Shown here: in pieces, positions 11,350 through 23,213 of the stretch
Layout of the letters: the number at the start of each line of letters is the position of its first letter
Position numbering within the stretch: the first letter of the stretch is position 1
Assembly: GCF_000218685.1 (NCBI RefSeq)
Contig: NW_006763295.1
Span: 558,001-622,000, forward strand
Direction: 5' to 3'
DNA: 64,000 nt
Source: Serpula lacrymans var. lacrymans S7.9
Taxonomy: Eukaryota; Basidiomycota; Agaricomycetes; Boletales; Serpulaceae
Program-made: the position numbers and the translations under genes
Notes under the pieces: model-generated
What the model saw: only the letters and a program-made list of their open reading frames with translations
The model's database searches: none
Told to the model about the DNA's origin: nothing

Positions 11350-12780
11350 TAGGCTCCCTTGCCGACTTAATTATTGATATGACAGTTGATACCTATATAC
11401 AGCATGGCCCTTCGGGCAACCCTGGTCCCTGGGCAGGCAGCGTTGGCTATTCCCATGTTCCTTACTTCAGCACGATAGCTAGGATACAGACCTTCCATGT
11501 ACATGGGAGCAGTATAAAGACGACAAGAGGGAGCGTCACTCTAAATTATTGTTGTTAATGCTACCGGGGGGATGAAATTTGATTGAATGGAGGAGTCAGC
11601 TAGCATGGGTGTAAGCTAAGGTTTGGTGAACTCAAATCCATCTACACAATCATATTTTGGGAAATTTTGTTGGCATTCCTGGACCCGTAGGTTCCAGCAG
11701 AGCACAAATGTCCGCTATGTTTTCGAAGGACCTTTTAGTTATTACTCATTACCTTCCTTTCCTTTCTTGCACTTTTAGATCATTCTATCTATTGTCACAT
11801 GGCTACCTTGGTGCTACTCACTCTTGCATCCATACATTGTTGTTTTGTTGTCACTGTAAGGACTGCAAACTGTTAACTGATGGCCTGGTGTGTGATCTGG
11901 ATACAGGTGGGGTCTGCCCAGAGGGCAATGGTTATGCTTATGAGGCTTATCGAATGTGGCCACATTGGGCTATATATAGTGAAATCTTGCCTAACATGTA
12001 ATCAATAAAGATCTACAGTTGATGTTACGCTTGAAATGTACAAGCCTGGTAACAAGAGGGGTTTCTGATAAGCCCGTGGGTAACGGGTTTGAGACATATT
12101 CTGATGATGAAGGTTTTACTGATGAATACCAAGTTGCACTGTTGAAGCATACAATCGTATTGGAGATGTTTACTACAATACAAGCATCTATTCCTGGTAC
12201 CGTCAGGTTACCAGGTTTGTACTTCAATTATTCTGCCTTCAAATGATGACGGCCAACCGGCCCTTTTTCTCGCCGTATCTGCGCTCACCCATTTGAAAAT
12301 TTCATCCATTTTGTCCTCTCTAATCCACAAATCTCCCCACTTTTTGCTGATGATGGGGCAAACTAACTCTACCAGTAATCATAGTTCTCCTATGCAATCT
12401 CAGCCTCCTTTACTCTCCACATCTGCTCCATGGTCTTCTTTGTTTGTGGAAGGTAGTTCATCGGAGCAGCGCAACAATTCTTTGCTGCTGAATGATTCAT
12501 GTCATCCAACTACAATGCAGACGTGCTCTTTTGACTGTGGTACATAATTTTCTTCCTCACATACTTTGCGCTTACCCCTGCTTTGCCCTCCTTCTCATGG
12601 TTGTCAATTGTACCTTGGTTGTTTTTGGTTGTTAGCTACTTTGCCACTTGTTGAATGTGATGAGCCTTTTCAGGATGGTAAGCATCATATTGTCTTCAAC
12701 GCAGTTTTGCTTTCCAGCATGTCTATGTTAATCCTCAGTATGACTTAATACAATTATGGCCTACAGGACCATATGTAATA
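11350..12780. other. Intergenic region, probable 5' flank of the Helitron
   Basis: No confident gene. Short open frames (for example 12293-12547, Ser-rich) may be remnants of the variable N-terminus of the Helitron protein, but I cannot prove it. A 38 bp motif at 11395-11431 recurs at 22945-22981. Confidence 0.4.
11395..11431 (+). repeat. Short shared motif with GCCC/GGGC hairpin (copy 1)
   Basis: TATATACAGCAT followed by GCCCTTCGGGC and CCTGGTCCCT. The same arrangement occurs at 22945-22981 with few changes, and the hairpin change (TTC to TCC) lies in the loop. It lies upstream of the Helitron coding remnant and may be a Helitron-type terminus; this is inference. Confidence 0.5.
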
Positions 12781-15700
12781 GTGCAGCTCTCTTCTGTTCC
12801 GCAATTGATACTGCATTTCCAACATTTGACAGCTAACCAATTAGCCCATATCACTTGCTTGCATCTAATTAGAGTTCCCAAAAACCCTGTGAAAGCTGTC
12901 ATTGCCCGTCAATTACTAGATCATTCTTGTACTGCTAGCTGTACACACTTAACACATTTTGTTTTCTCTGAATTGAAACGAGACCGTCGAGATGCAGACT
13001 GTAAACGAGTTGACGTTGCTGGCCAAGTCACTGAGCGTACTACCACACGTCGTCAGCTCCATGCCGCGAAGATAGCATGGAAGTTCGCCAGTTTCTGCCC
13101 CTGCCAAAGGACAAAATCGAAGAGGCTGTCTGTGCATTATTTGTTGGTGCAGATACACCCGTTAGTGGGGAGAATATTGCCAATCTTCATCCAATTCTTG
13201 TGAGCAAAAGATGAGTGTGCACATTGTTAGATTTTCTTGTCCATTGTAATCCGTGGTATAGGTCTGCAGGTGTGCGCATCAGCAAATCTAATTTGAATGA
13301 TTTGTACGCAGGTGACAAAGACTCTGACTTTCCATTGGCTGTCAACTTGAACTTCCTCGCTGCTGAAGCGAATTCAAATGCTGGTGTTGCTGATTATACG
13401 GACTGTGCTGATTTGGAGCTTACAGTGATAGAAGGCTCTCCACCTGAACACATTATAGAAGCAGTGGGGTATACCTCCAGCAACGTCTCTCCTAGTAGTT
13501 ATTGGCTTATGAAGGCTACTGCGCTCACTTCTTGTTTAGATGGCAAACACTTCCTACAGCTTCGCATAGCTGTAACAACCAAGAGTTAGTTACTCTGGTG
13601 CACACAAGAACACACTATAAAGGTAGTGAAGAGGGAGTGGTTACCCCTTAAGCTGCAGAGAGTTTGTTGATATACAACAGGAGGACTCGCTGAGGAGTCT
13701 CCTTGATCTATTGGGGTATTTATACTAATACAGAGTGTTTGTACCTATGTACTGTACAGTTGATAAAGGCAGTGGCTGATGATGTGAGAGGGCGCAGCCC
13801 ATGTGACCAGCTCCACCGCGTGAGAGAGTTTGAGTCTAAAAGAAGAATAAAGGCAGTGCTGCGCGAGAAGGTGGAGTTAGAACGAAAAAGGAAAGTGCTG
13901 TATGGCACGAAGTGTGAACTATAGTAAAAGGTTAAAGCGGAGAATGAAAATTAAAGGAAAGGTCCGAAAATTGTGTTATCGTAACAACAGCTAGTCATCC
14001 CATGAATGACAATGACCCTGCTATGTTAACCATGTTGTTCCCTCATCTTGACCCTTGGGGTATAGGAGGGTTTCATGAACCAAACCAAAGTGAGGCGCAA
14101 AAAATCACCTTCGAGTGACAAGTGAAGAATATGTTGATGCAACATGACGGGCGATTTCAAGCGGACCCTTCCTTTGCCTATGTATGTTTTAACATCTTAC
14201 AAAAAAAGGAAGTAAATCAGTAGGTTTGTTTTCGAGTCGATCACAGTCAACATGATTCTATTGGAGCTGAGGTAGTGGAACACGCACTAGGCTTTACAGA
14301 TCTCATATGTTTGTGGCAGAAAAACCCGACCGCGAAGCCGTCCAATTCCTATCAAAAGAGAGCCCTTCTGCTGCTTAATAAACTAAAACTTGTAGCTAAA
14401 GACGTAAGAGGTAGCACAGGTTATAAGTTATGTCAAAGAAATGAAATCAGATCCCTCATAAAACGTTTTGGCACACCTGCTTTGTTCTTGATGATTAACC
14501 CCTCTGACGTGCATAGTCCGCTTGTTGGTATTCTCGGGAGGATGCTGCCAGAGCATTGGCACACTAAGTCTGCATATGAGCGTTCCCTCTTCGTCGCCAA
14601 AAATCCTGCCACTGCCGCGACCTTCTTCTTCTTTCATGCCATGATGTCCAACTTTTTTGGGCTCGTCATTAAACATGGTCAGCAGAAACCAGGACTTTTT
14701 GGTCACTCTCAAGCTTACTATGGCATGGTGGAAGCACAAGGCCAGGGAACTTTGCATTGTCACTTGCTGTTGTGGTTGCATGGTAACCCAAATCCTCAAC
14801 TTCTGCGAGATCGAATGGTTAATGATGAATGCTACAAAGAGAGAATCATTTGTTGGATGGAATCCATTATCCACTGCGAACTACCCAATTCAACAGGCAT
14901 CGTAATTGATTCTCAAGACCGCCCGCTGAAGAAACCTAGTCTTCCCCCGCATCAACTCGATCCACGCATTGCTGAAGGTCCTTCTTTGGGAGTGGACGAC
15001 AATGGCTTTTTGGAACAATTTCAGCAGTTTGTTCAAGAGTTGGCTGTGCATTGCAACTGGCATGAGCATACAGACACATGTTGGAAGCATTTACAAAAAG
15101 ACGAGCCAAGAGATGATCAACATTGTCGTATGAGATTAAATGGTACAACCAGGGCCTTAACAGAAGTTGATCCAGAGACCCAATCCATTCTGCTTTGTAG
15201 GTTACATTCACGGATCAATGATTTCAACGACAACATCATCTTTCTTTTAAAATGTAACATGGATATTAAGTATATAGGATCTGGTCAAGCTGCCAAAGCT
15301 TTAGTGTACTACATCACGGACTATATCACTAAGAGCAGTTTACCTGTGCACATTGGGTTTGATGCATTGAAACACACCATCCAGCAAAACTCCATGAAGT
15401 TCCCGTCCAATTGCCAAGCGTTAACAAACGAGACAAACCAAAGCCTCTTTACAAAGTGTGTTAATGCCATCATGGCACGCCAGGAACTATCTCATCAACA
15501 GGTGATGAGCTACTTGATTGGGGGAGGCAACCATTACAAAAGTCACAGCTACAGGCTCTTACAATGGACTCAATTTGACCGTTTTATCCATGCAGAATTA
15601 AGCGTCCCAGATGAAGACAGAGCCTCCTCCAACAATTCAGATGTGGAAAGCAGTGTGGATTGTGTGGAAAGTGAAGTGGCAGGAATGGAGCATACCAATA

Positions 15701-18379
15701 CACAGGACGATGTATTGGTATCAGTTGAACCTACTCGTGTGTCTGTTCATAGTGACTTGCAGGATTACCAATGGCGCAGTCGTGAACATCCATTTGACTC
15801 CTTGTCTTTGTGGGAATATACAGAGTCTGCACACAAGTTTTATCTTGCCTCAGAAAATGCAAGGTTAGCGAAGGTTCAACCAACAGGGCATGCAGAAGCA
15901 CCTATTGATGGCATGCCCACTCAACTTCCCACTTGTTGAGGCAAACACGCTCAACCGTGTGGTTGTTTATGTGAAAAACACCCTCAGTATCACACCCACA
16001 TTCTGCGCATGCGAGAAGAGCCTTACATACCAGTGTTACTTGGATCTTCATTGCCTAGGGGTGATTGCTCAGAAGAGGAGCGTGAATTATGGTGCCGGGC
16101 AATGTTGATCTTGTTCAAACCTTGGCGATGAGCGGCTGATATAGAGCAATCTTTCAAATCTTGGAGCCAAGCGTATGAACAATATGACTTCAAAACTGAT
16201 CATCAACAAATTATCAACAATATGAATGTTGAAAACAAGTGTAAAGACGCACAAGATGAATATGAACACAGTCGTTTGAATGATCCCACCGATTCTGCTT
16301 GCCATGAACATACAAGTGGTGGTATGAATGAATTTGGGGAAAGTATGAGTGACAATGAGACGCATGATGTTTTTGATGGCAAATTTGATTGTTTGGCAGC
16401 TTTGGAAAGCTCTGTGGTTGAGAGTGAACAAACAGAGAATTTAAATGAAGCTTTACTCGCCGTTGAAAAAGCTGGTTTAATAGACACATTTCCTGTTCCT
16501 CCGAAACATACTCCACAATATCCTGCTCCTTCCATAGTATCATCCCATGACTTACTCCAAATTTGGCTCCAGGCCCAACTCATGAAAGATCTGAAGCGTC
16601 AAAAGAGACCTGTTAGCATATTGGACAATGCAAATGGTATCAGTGATGCAAACCAACCTCCTGCAAGTAAAAAGCTTCGAACGGAGAGAGAGGCTTTCAC
16701 ACACCTGAACTTGGTTCAACCTACAGCGGAAAGTATGTTGAAACTATGAAAGGCCACAATCAGCTTGGGATTTTGGATAAAACATTAGCTGACATGGGCA
16801 TCATAGGCAATGAAGAACAAGAATGAGCTGTTCAAATTGTCGGTGAACACTTCGTTCAAAAATCTAACAATCAATTAATGCTCCATATCACCGGAATAGG
16901 AGGCTCTGGCAAAAGCGATGTCATTAATAAAATTGTTGAATTCATGAGTAGATGCAATGCTTCAGATAAAATCTTGCTTAGCGCTCCTACCGGTTGTGCA
17001 GCTGTGTTGATTGGAGGTTATACTATTCACACTTTGACATTTTTACCTAAATCCCAGCACAAACCAAATCAAGGAGAGCTTGAGGCCATTTGGCGCAATA
17101 TCAAATACCTTGTTATCGATGAAATATCCATGGTATCCGCTTCTTTGCTCAGTGATATATTGCATCGGTTATGTTCTGCTAAGGCCATGGACCCGGACAA
17201 AGCTCATCTACCTTTTGGTGGCATAAACATCATTTTCACTGGTGACTTTGGCCAACTCAAGCCAGTGAAAGACACGGCGCTCTTCAGCCACTCCCTACTC
17301 TGTAACATCTCTCCAAACACCGCTTTGACAAATTGTGGGCAATCATCCTTACACGGAGCCTTGTTGTGGCGGCAAGTGAATAAAGTCGTTGAACTCAAGA
17401 AGAACTGGCGAGCAAGGAGTGATCCAGCCTTCGTCAACTTGCTTCAATGGATTTGTGCGGGTATCGCGTGGAATGGAGCCTCAGAAATGACCAAAGCCCA
17501 GCAAGGATCAGGAGAAAATTACACAGACTCTGATTTCAAGCTTGTAAATTGTAGGTGTTTACACATGCTTTTTACACACAATGCAAGCAAACTAGATGGA
17601 TTTAAAGATGCACCAATTGTCGGTTTTGTTTGCAAAAAAGTGGTATGTGATGCTATCAACTACAAAAAAGTAGAAAGTTATGCGTCTACGCACGCTGAAG
17701 AGTTTGCTCTGTACCATTTGCACAACACAATGAAAAAGCAACCTTTGGAGGAAGATCTCCAGAAATATGCATGGCGCAACTTTTCATCAAGCATCACACA
17801 ACGACAGCCTTGGTCAACTCCCGCTAGCTCATGGTATGTGAGTCATGATTATGGAAAATATCGCTATATCTTGCAAGGTTGTAAACGGTGCAGAAGGAAT
17901 TTTGTTGGACATCAAGTACTCCGTAGACAAGAAGAATTGGAGATATGCTGAGTGTGCATACGTCCAAATTGATGGTGCTGATTTGCAAGCACCTGGCATA
18001 ACAGCTAATGTTATTCCCATTCTACCCGTTCAAGGTTTGTATACAAACCAAAAAAATCTGAAGAGCGTACCAATTGTCCTACTGCTCTCAGAAGTACTAC
18101 CATCGTACGAACTCAACTACCTATCTTGCCAGCTTACACATTCACCGACTACAAAGTGCAGGGTTGCTCTCTTTGCAAAGTAATCCTTGATTTAGCCGGC
18201 TGCAGATCTCTGCAAAGCGCATATGTTATGCTGTCCCGTGCTCAATCTCTTACAGGCATAGCTGTGTTGCGTCGATTTTCACCTAAAAAATTACTCAGCA
18301 TCTTGGGCAGCAATTTTGTGATGAGTTTAGTCGCTTGCGCAATCTTGACATCAACACAAGAATTGAGTATGAATCCTGA
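12781..18379 (+). pseudogene. Autonomous Helitron Rep-helicase, decayed and split by an LTR
   Basis: A long plus-strand series of frames reads as one Helitron protein broken by stops and shifts. The N-terminal region (LTANQLAHITCLHLIRVPKN) is followed by an in-frame TGA at 13212, an LTR insertion at 13571-13986, then FPHLDPWGIGGFHEPNQ and two further stops (near 14117 and 14219). The Rep domain lies in 14275-15939, with HUH motif GTLHCHLLLWLHG and tyrosine motif YYITDYITK. After frameshifts, a Pif1-type helicase follows (16878-17951) with Walker A GIGGSGKSDVI, Walker B LVIDEISM and TGDFGQLKPV. The C-terminal helicase motifs continue in shifted frames (SAYVMLSRAQSL) to a stop at 18377. Helitrons transpose by rolling-circle replication. 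This copy cannot encode an intact protein. Confidence 0.9.
13571..13986 (+). repeat. Solo LTR, TGTAAC family (copy E2), inserted in Helitron
   Basis: 416 bp from TGTAACAACC to TTATCGTAACA. Flanks ATAGC (13566-13570) and ACAGC (13987-13991) form a 5 bp target duplication with one transition. Removing the LTR and one flank rejoins the Helitron frame (LRIA then SHPMNDND). TATTTATA lies near 13719. Confidence 0.92.
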
Positions 18380-18453
18380 AAATTGCTACATAGTTTTCTT
18401 TCTACCTGATCAACACAACCATCCGCTTGCTCCACCTGTCTTTGCATCCATTT

Positions 18454-19509
18454 TCAACCGAATGACGATAATCCCCTCCTGGTCGCAAATGGTCTCAAAG
18501 TCTCATAATTGCCTGTACAGCTGTACCCTCCTAAATACCAGATCATCCCTCCTTCGTGGCACCGTTGCACTGGTGCGAGCAGTAACAATTCAACACCCGC
18601 ACTCCCATTGTTTATTCTCCAGAACAAACACCCTGCATCAAATGTTGTATGGATTGTATGGATGCATATAGGATCTTGGCGGCAAACGTGAGGTTTCTCG
18701 TACTCTTTGTCCTCCCATACACCAGATCTCAAACGTAAATCATATCCTTGCTCAGCATATTTGTGATAGCCATGAATGGTGTTACAATGCGGCGTGACAT
18801 GTTTAAAGAGCGTGTAATGATTTGCATTGGTAAGACCACGGCGCAAACTGGTGAGCTTTGGATAAGCCAAAAAGAATCCATGGCCTGACATGAAGTTCAT
18901 CACAGGGGTGGAATGGAATTAAAATATGGGGGCGACACTCATACAGGATGAGGAGATTACCACATTGATGGTTGTATCCCCATTACACACTGTAACCACT
19001 TCGGAAATATTGAGGTCGGCGACGTAATCCTCTCTTCCCTCAACATCTTTACTAACAACTAGATAGCCTTCTTGCTCCCTCAACATCTGCAACATTCGGT
19101 TTTTTTTGTAAAACGGCACATACAAATCCAGATCATGAGGCTGCTAGCTACTTTTTCCTTCAAAAAAATGCAGGGCTACCAATCCTGACACGACACTTTT
19201 GAGTAAGCCAAGGTTTGACAAGAATACACCTGGCTGGCGTACAAAACGCCTCAACAATGCAAATAAGCAACCTTTAATATGGCAGTGGACTACAGCGTAG
19301 TTCCGATGGGATGTACTGGCATACAGAATGACGTCTGCGACACTCAAATTGCCTAGCATGACTTGCACCACTTCCACAGGGCACCATTCTACCAGCAGTC
19401 CATCACGATGCAAAGGGGGAAGCTCAACAGGACAAAGAAGTACGGTGAGTTCTTCTTTGAGAGATGGCATCACAGGTCTTTTTTTTGCACACCCCTGGCT
19501 CCTTCGCAA
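18454..19509 (-). pseudogene. F-box/nucleotidyltransferase-fold-like protein pseudogene
   Basis: One minus-strand frame with two in-frame stops (TAG at 19144-19146, TAA at 18919-18921). Reading order: an F-box-like segment (VEVVQVMLGNLSVADVILY); then SGLVALHFFEGKSS, stop, QPHDLDLYVPFY, which has the spacing of a nucleotidyltransferase G[GS]...D-x-D core; then EVVTVCNGDTTINVV; then after the second stop FHSTPVMNFMSGHGFFLAYP. A Cys/His-rich tail (VCRQDPICIHT) ends it. I recall this architecture as an abundant, uncharacterised family in Agaricomycetes; that is memory, not a search. The Gly/Ser-DLD core suggests a nucleotidyltransferase fold but no activity is shown. The stops make this copy non-functional unless spliced out. 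Confidence 0.55.
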
Positions 19510-19640
19510 TTTATCACATTTTCCCCAATTCCCTTTTCAGGACCTTGTACCCCTTTTCACTCAAGTTCTGTCTTCCCAACGACAGCATTGCAATTGGAAC
19601 CCAGATGGCAGACCTTTTTTGGCCTTAAGTACCACTTGCA

Positions 19641-20199
19641 TTGCCTGGGGTGTTGCATTACCAACTTCTTCGCACACAACATGCCTTGGTTCCAATGTAC
19701 ATTGTTTCTCTCATTCAGGCTCTGTTTCCCTTGATGTTTTTCTGTTGCTTAGTGGAAAACAACACTCTTGTTGTTGCAAACTTTCCCCTAAACCTCACTG
19801 AAATGCTTGCACCCGATGTTCTCAAAAAACCTTATGGAACACACCTTCTGCCCACCTCTTACAATGACATATGTGAATGGGCCTACGTAGCCAACGATGC
19901 CATGTCAACGGATCATAACCATCATCACATCCTACTTTACAAGCAACTCTCCAACGCAGAACATACCGACATCTCCCTGGTGAAGTTAAGAATGCAGGGC
20001 ATCTTAGTTAATTGCAATTTGGCCGCTTTGGGAGCATGGAATGGGTAAGTTGCCTCCCCTTTCTCCTTCACACAATTACCAATATTTATTGTGTGATACA
20101 AAAAGATCCCCATCATTAGCATCATCAGCTTCCCAATCCCTCACTTTGACACCTCGTCCTTTCCATGATCAATGGTTTCCCGTTCTAACCGCCATCCGC
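19641..20199 (+). pseudogene. 5' part of an unrecognised gene split by repeat B
   Basis: An exon open to 20044 ends at a GTAAGT donor (intron 20045-20105). The next exon starts at 20106 (SPSLASSASQSLTLTPRPF) and is cut at 20199 by repeat B. Its frame continues without interruption on the minus strand from 27006 (TAIR, then NIHQLIHISLGKNSFEEP). The upstream limit of the gene is unclear; 19641 is only the first ATG in that frame. I do not recognise the family. It contains a hydrophobic stretch near 19680-19750 and no catalytic motif I can name. Confidence 0.6.
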
Positions 20200-22009
20200 T
20201 GTTGATGATGAGAACTGCAGTTAGAAAACCACACACAAAACAAACTAACACACAATCCTCCCAGATTCCACGGAACTTGTTTATGGGCTTTGCCTCCTAG
20301 AACAGTGGAGTGGTCTGGTTGTTCGTGGGGTGGTACGTATAAAGATCCTTCAAAGTAAAACCCAGTGATGTATGAGTGTGGGTTTTGAGGAGGAGGGATA
20401 GTTGAATTTATAGAAGGATAGGGGCTTTGTGACGAGTATAGATGAACACTACCTTGCTAATCGTAGCACAAGGTAGGTTTGAGAACGACAATATGACGAG
20501 GTTCCCAGTGATAGCAGGCTCCTGACGCACAAACTGTAGTGCTCAGAAGGACTCTAATCGAAAGGGATGACAATGACTTCAAAAATGGGAAGTGATGATG
20601 ACAGCAGTTAACAGTGGTAGCAGTGGGAAGTGTTGTGACCACACTGGATCACAAGTAGCAGAGTAGTGAACTTGAGAGTAGAGAAGAAGTCTGGATTGGA
20701 TTTCTTGTTGTTTTTTTTACAAGGTAAAATACAGGGGTTTATATAGTAAAAGAGAAGTAGGCTATGCACAGTATAGCTGTGCAAAAAGAATGAGAAAGAA
20801 TATGAAGGAAGGAATGTACGCTGATGAATCCTGCGTAGGTAGTACAGGATAAAATTGTCAAAAAAAAGAAAAGAAAGGTATAGAACAATAAATGCTGTGA
20901 GTAATGTCACAGGTTTGTACAGCCATAAAGTAAAGTCCAATAGCAAAAAGAGAGCAGGAAGATCATGATGTCATGGGAAGATGCAGTAAAAAAGGGCAAG
21001 GCAAAACACTATCAGTATCAACACAGTTCCTTTATTGTCAGTCAGGCATTCTAAAAAAATATGTGTCCATAAAAATGATTCAAAAATCAAAAATAATCGC
21101 ACTGTAAATGAATGTTCTGCTGAAAAAAAAGAAACTGGAGCCACCGATCCACCACCTAGTCCAAATCTGACAGTTCCATGGCCTTACCAATGGACTGGTT
21201 GTGTTGGACCACCTGATCAAACGAGGGAGGGAGAGGAGTAGTTCCAATTTGGAACAAGTGAGTCCCAGGCAGCGTGTGGTAGGTGTAGCTGTAGCGAAGA
21301 CGATGGACAAATGATAAGTGTACCCAAGTGAATGGGACAGCAATGAACATGGGCGACGCAAGGGGATGAACCTTCTCCAGCTCAAAAACTACCCACCCAC
21401 GCTCCAACCAGGCAAGACGAGCGACCGATGTTTTGATAGTATATGATGGCAGATCGACGTCATGAAGATGGACCTGTTGCCCTATTTGGACCGGCCGCTG
21501 GGGCTTTGCTGATATCAGCAGTGGCACGTGGTAGTCAACGGATTGGCGACGGAAGCAGATAGGAAGTGGCGACATCAGAAATGGTGGGGGTGCAAAGAAG
21601 ATGAGGAGGAGGAGGGTGGAGGTGACGAGGAGGTGAACTAAAATGGGGACCCAGAAACGACCGTCGGGTGAGAATAAAAAGGAGAGGAAGGGGCCCATGG
21701 TGGGGCTAGGCAAAGGAAGGGGAGTAAGGGAAACAACAAAAGCGAGGGCGCAATGCAATGTGTAGCCAGTGGCGACGCAAAAATTTGCTGAAATGCCGAA
21801 ATGCGGAAAGTACCGGATGGAAAAGCAAAGGTGAGCGTGACTGGATTGCCTAATAGAGGTGGTGCTGATCAGCCACAAGTTCAAAAAGGGCAATATTAAT
21901 TACTATTCCATGTGGCACTGTGCCTGTGTGGCACAAAGGCGAGTCTTTTTGAATATTCGCTTCATTATTGACACCTGTCCATGCTACCAATCAACTTTGG
22001 TGCATGACA
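20200..22009 (-). repeat. 1.8 kb LTR-like repeat, copy B
   Basis: 1810 bp, the same length as C (27011-28820) and its reverse complement with essentially no differences in the stretches compared (one near the left terminus). On the minus strand it runs from TGTCATGCACC to CATCAACA, with TATA element CTATATAAACC near 20741. The minus-strand frame 21156-21893 (245 codons) is identical in translation to 27127-27864. CCGC at 20196-20199 matches the CCGC read at 27010-27007 on the minus strand. Confidence 0.9.
21156..21893 (-). CDS. Conserved ORF inside the LTR-like repeat (copy B), one TM segment
   Basis: 245 codons with no database family that I recognise. Residues about 65-100 include a hydrophobic helix (PILVHLLVTSTLLLLIFF). 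A soluble part of about 140 residues follows (VHLHDVDLPSYTIKTSVARL, then HPLASPMFIAVPFTWVHL) and the frame ends MELSDLD. The same frame is found in A (from 3873 down to 3316), C (27127-27864) and, diverged, D (31150-30767). D differs by many substitutions but keeps frame through a one-codon indel. It lies in the U3-like half, sense to the presumed LTR and upstream of the TATA element. It could be a real accessory protein or a fossil frame; transcription is not shown. Confidence 0.4.
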   Translation of the reverse strand: MPFLNLWLISTTSIRQSSHAHLCFSIRYFPHFGISANFCVATGYTLHCALAFVVSLTPLPLPSPTMGPFLSFLFSPDGRFWVPILVHLLVTSTLLLLIFFAPPPFLMSPLPICFRRQSVDYHVPLLISAKPQRPVQIGQQVHLHDVDLPSYTIKTSVARLAWLERGWVVFELEKVHPLASPMFIAVPFTWVHLSFVHRLRYSYTYHTLPGTHLFQIGTTPLPPSFDQVVQHNQSIGKAMELSDLD

Positions 22010-22411
22010 ACGGGGAGGACCGGGAGCGGTTTGTTGAGGGCTGCGAGGAAATCTCTCTGGTGTCTGTGGTCCGCGTCTGATACCCACTCTTCGGAGAGCT
22101 GTTTGTTACGATCTCTATAGGACATTTAAGGACTACTCATTTCTTTTTACTCATCGGTTATACCATCGGACTGATGACTCATTTCCTTCACGTACACTTC
22201 CGTTCCTCTCGCATTCACAGTACCTATTATAGTACTTAGTCCTCAACGGACGGACCTGCCCTAGATAGGATCTAACTCCTATCACCGATTCCTTTCTATT
22301 ATAAATACCATGTAACAGCAGTAGTCTTCTCTAATATGATTCTACGCAGTTTACGCTTACAAAGCTAGACTCCTAAGATCAGACTTCTATTCAGAAGAAG
22401 ACCAACTCCCA
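22010..22411. other. Non-coding interval
   Basis: About 400 bp next to repeat B with no feature that I can support. Confidence 0.4.
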
Positions 22412-22939
22412 TTGGAAAACCTCCACTCAGAACTATGTTCTCGAACTTGTCTTCGGATAAGTCTCTTTACAAACCTCGACGAACCCTCAGACTTTGTTAA
22501 GCACTTTGTGCATAACACCTCTTCTGAACGACAACACCGCCCTCGCATTCAATGCTGTTATGCCTGTCAAGGATATGGCCATTGTGCCATCTATTGTTGT
22601 TACCATACTTGTTCCACATGCGGACTAGATGCCCCCGGACACCACGCTAACAAGTGTAACAGACAACAAAATCACCCCTTCACCGCAGATAGTTGGGGAT
22701 TAGATGATATGCATAACAACTTGGACGAAGACGTGCGGTACAACGTAGACGGAGAGCTAGGAGACTTTGGGGCGGTCTGGGCCTGGGGGGGGTGGTGTTG
22801 CGTACTGTATCTCTTATGGACTTTATTTTCTTCTCGGAGTAGCCACATACCGCTACTCATTCTTATTCCCACACTAGTTACCTGTTACGGTTTCTCACCC
22901 GTCATCATTTTTTCAACACAAACACCTACCCTAAAGTAG
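22412..22939 (+). CDS. Small CCHC zinc-knuckle ORF
   Basis: 175 codons. Two adjacent zinc-knuckle-like motifs occur at residues about 50-85: CYACQGYGHCAIYC (C-x2-C-x4-H-x4-C) and CSTCGLDAPGHHANKC (C-x2-C-x6-H-x4-C). The C-terminus is hydrophobic and may be out of the true frame. Such tandem knuckles are typical of retroelement gag or RNA-binding proteins. The transposon-rich setting favours a gag-like remnant, but no other retroelement domain adjoins. Confidence 0.4.
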   Translation: MENLHSELCSRTCLRISLFTNLDEPSDFVKHFVHNTSSERQHRPRIQCCYACQGYGHCAIYCCYHTCSTCGLDAPGHHANKCNRQQNHPFTADSWGLDDMHNNLDEDVRYNVDGELGDFGAVWAWGGWCCVLYLLWTLFSSRSSHIPLLILIPTLVTCYGFSPVIIFSTQTPTLK

Positions 22940-22944
22940 GACAG

Positions 22945-22981
22945 TATATATAGCATCGCCCTCCGGGCAGTCCTGGTCCCT
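22945..22981 (+). repeat. Short shared motif with GCCC/GGGC hairpin (copy 2)
   Basis: TATATATAGCAT, GCCCTCCGGGC, CCTGGTCCCT in the same order and spacing as at 11395-11431. It precedes a block of minus-strand gene remnants. Confidence 0.5.
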
Positions 22982-23213
22982 ACAATGCCAGGTTTATGTA
23001 ATTGCACGTGGAAAACTTCGCACATGTACACTATACCGAATACTGGATGAGAACTCATGGTAAAGGAAGGCGGATAAACTGTAATTTCTGGCATGCGAGG
23101 GATTCAGTCAACATTTTATGGTACAAGTTACAGGCTAGCTAAGGAATGTATTTAGAGGACACAGCACTATTTGAAGGTGATTGTTAGATTGAGGGAATTT
23201 GAAGTGGCATTGC

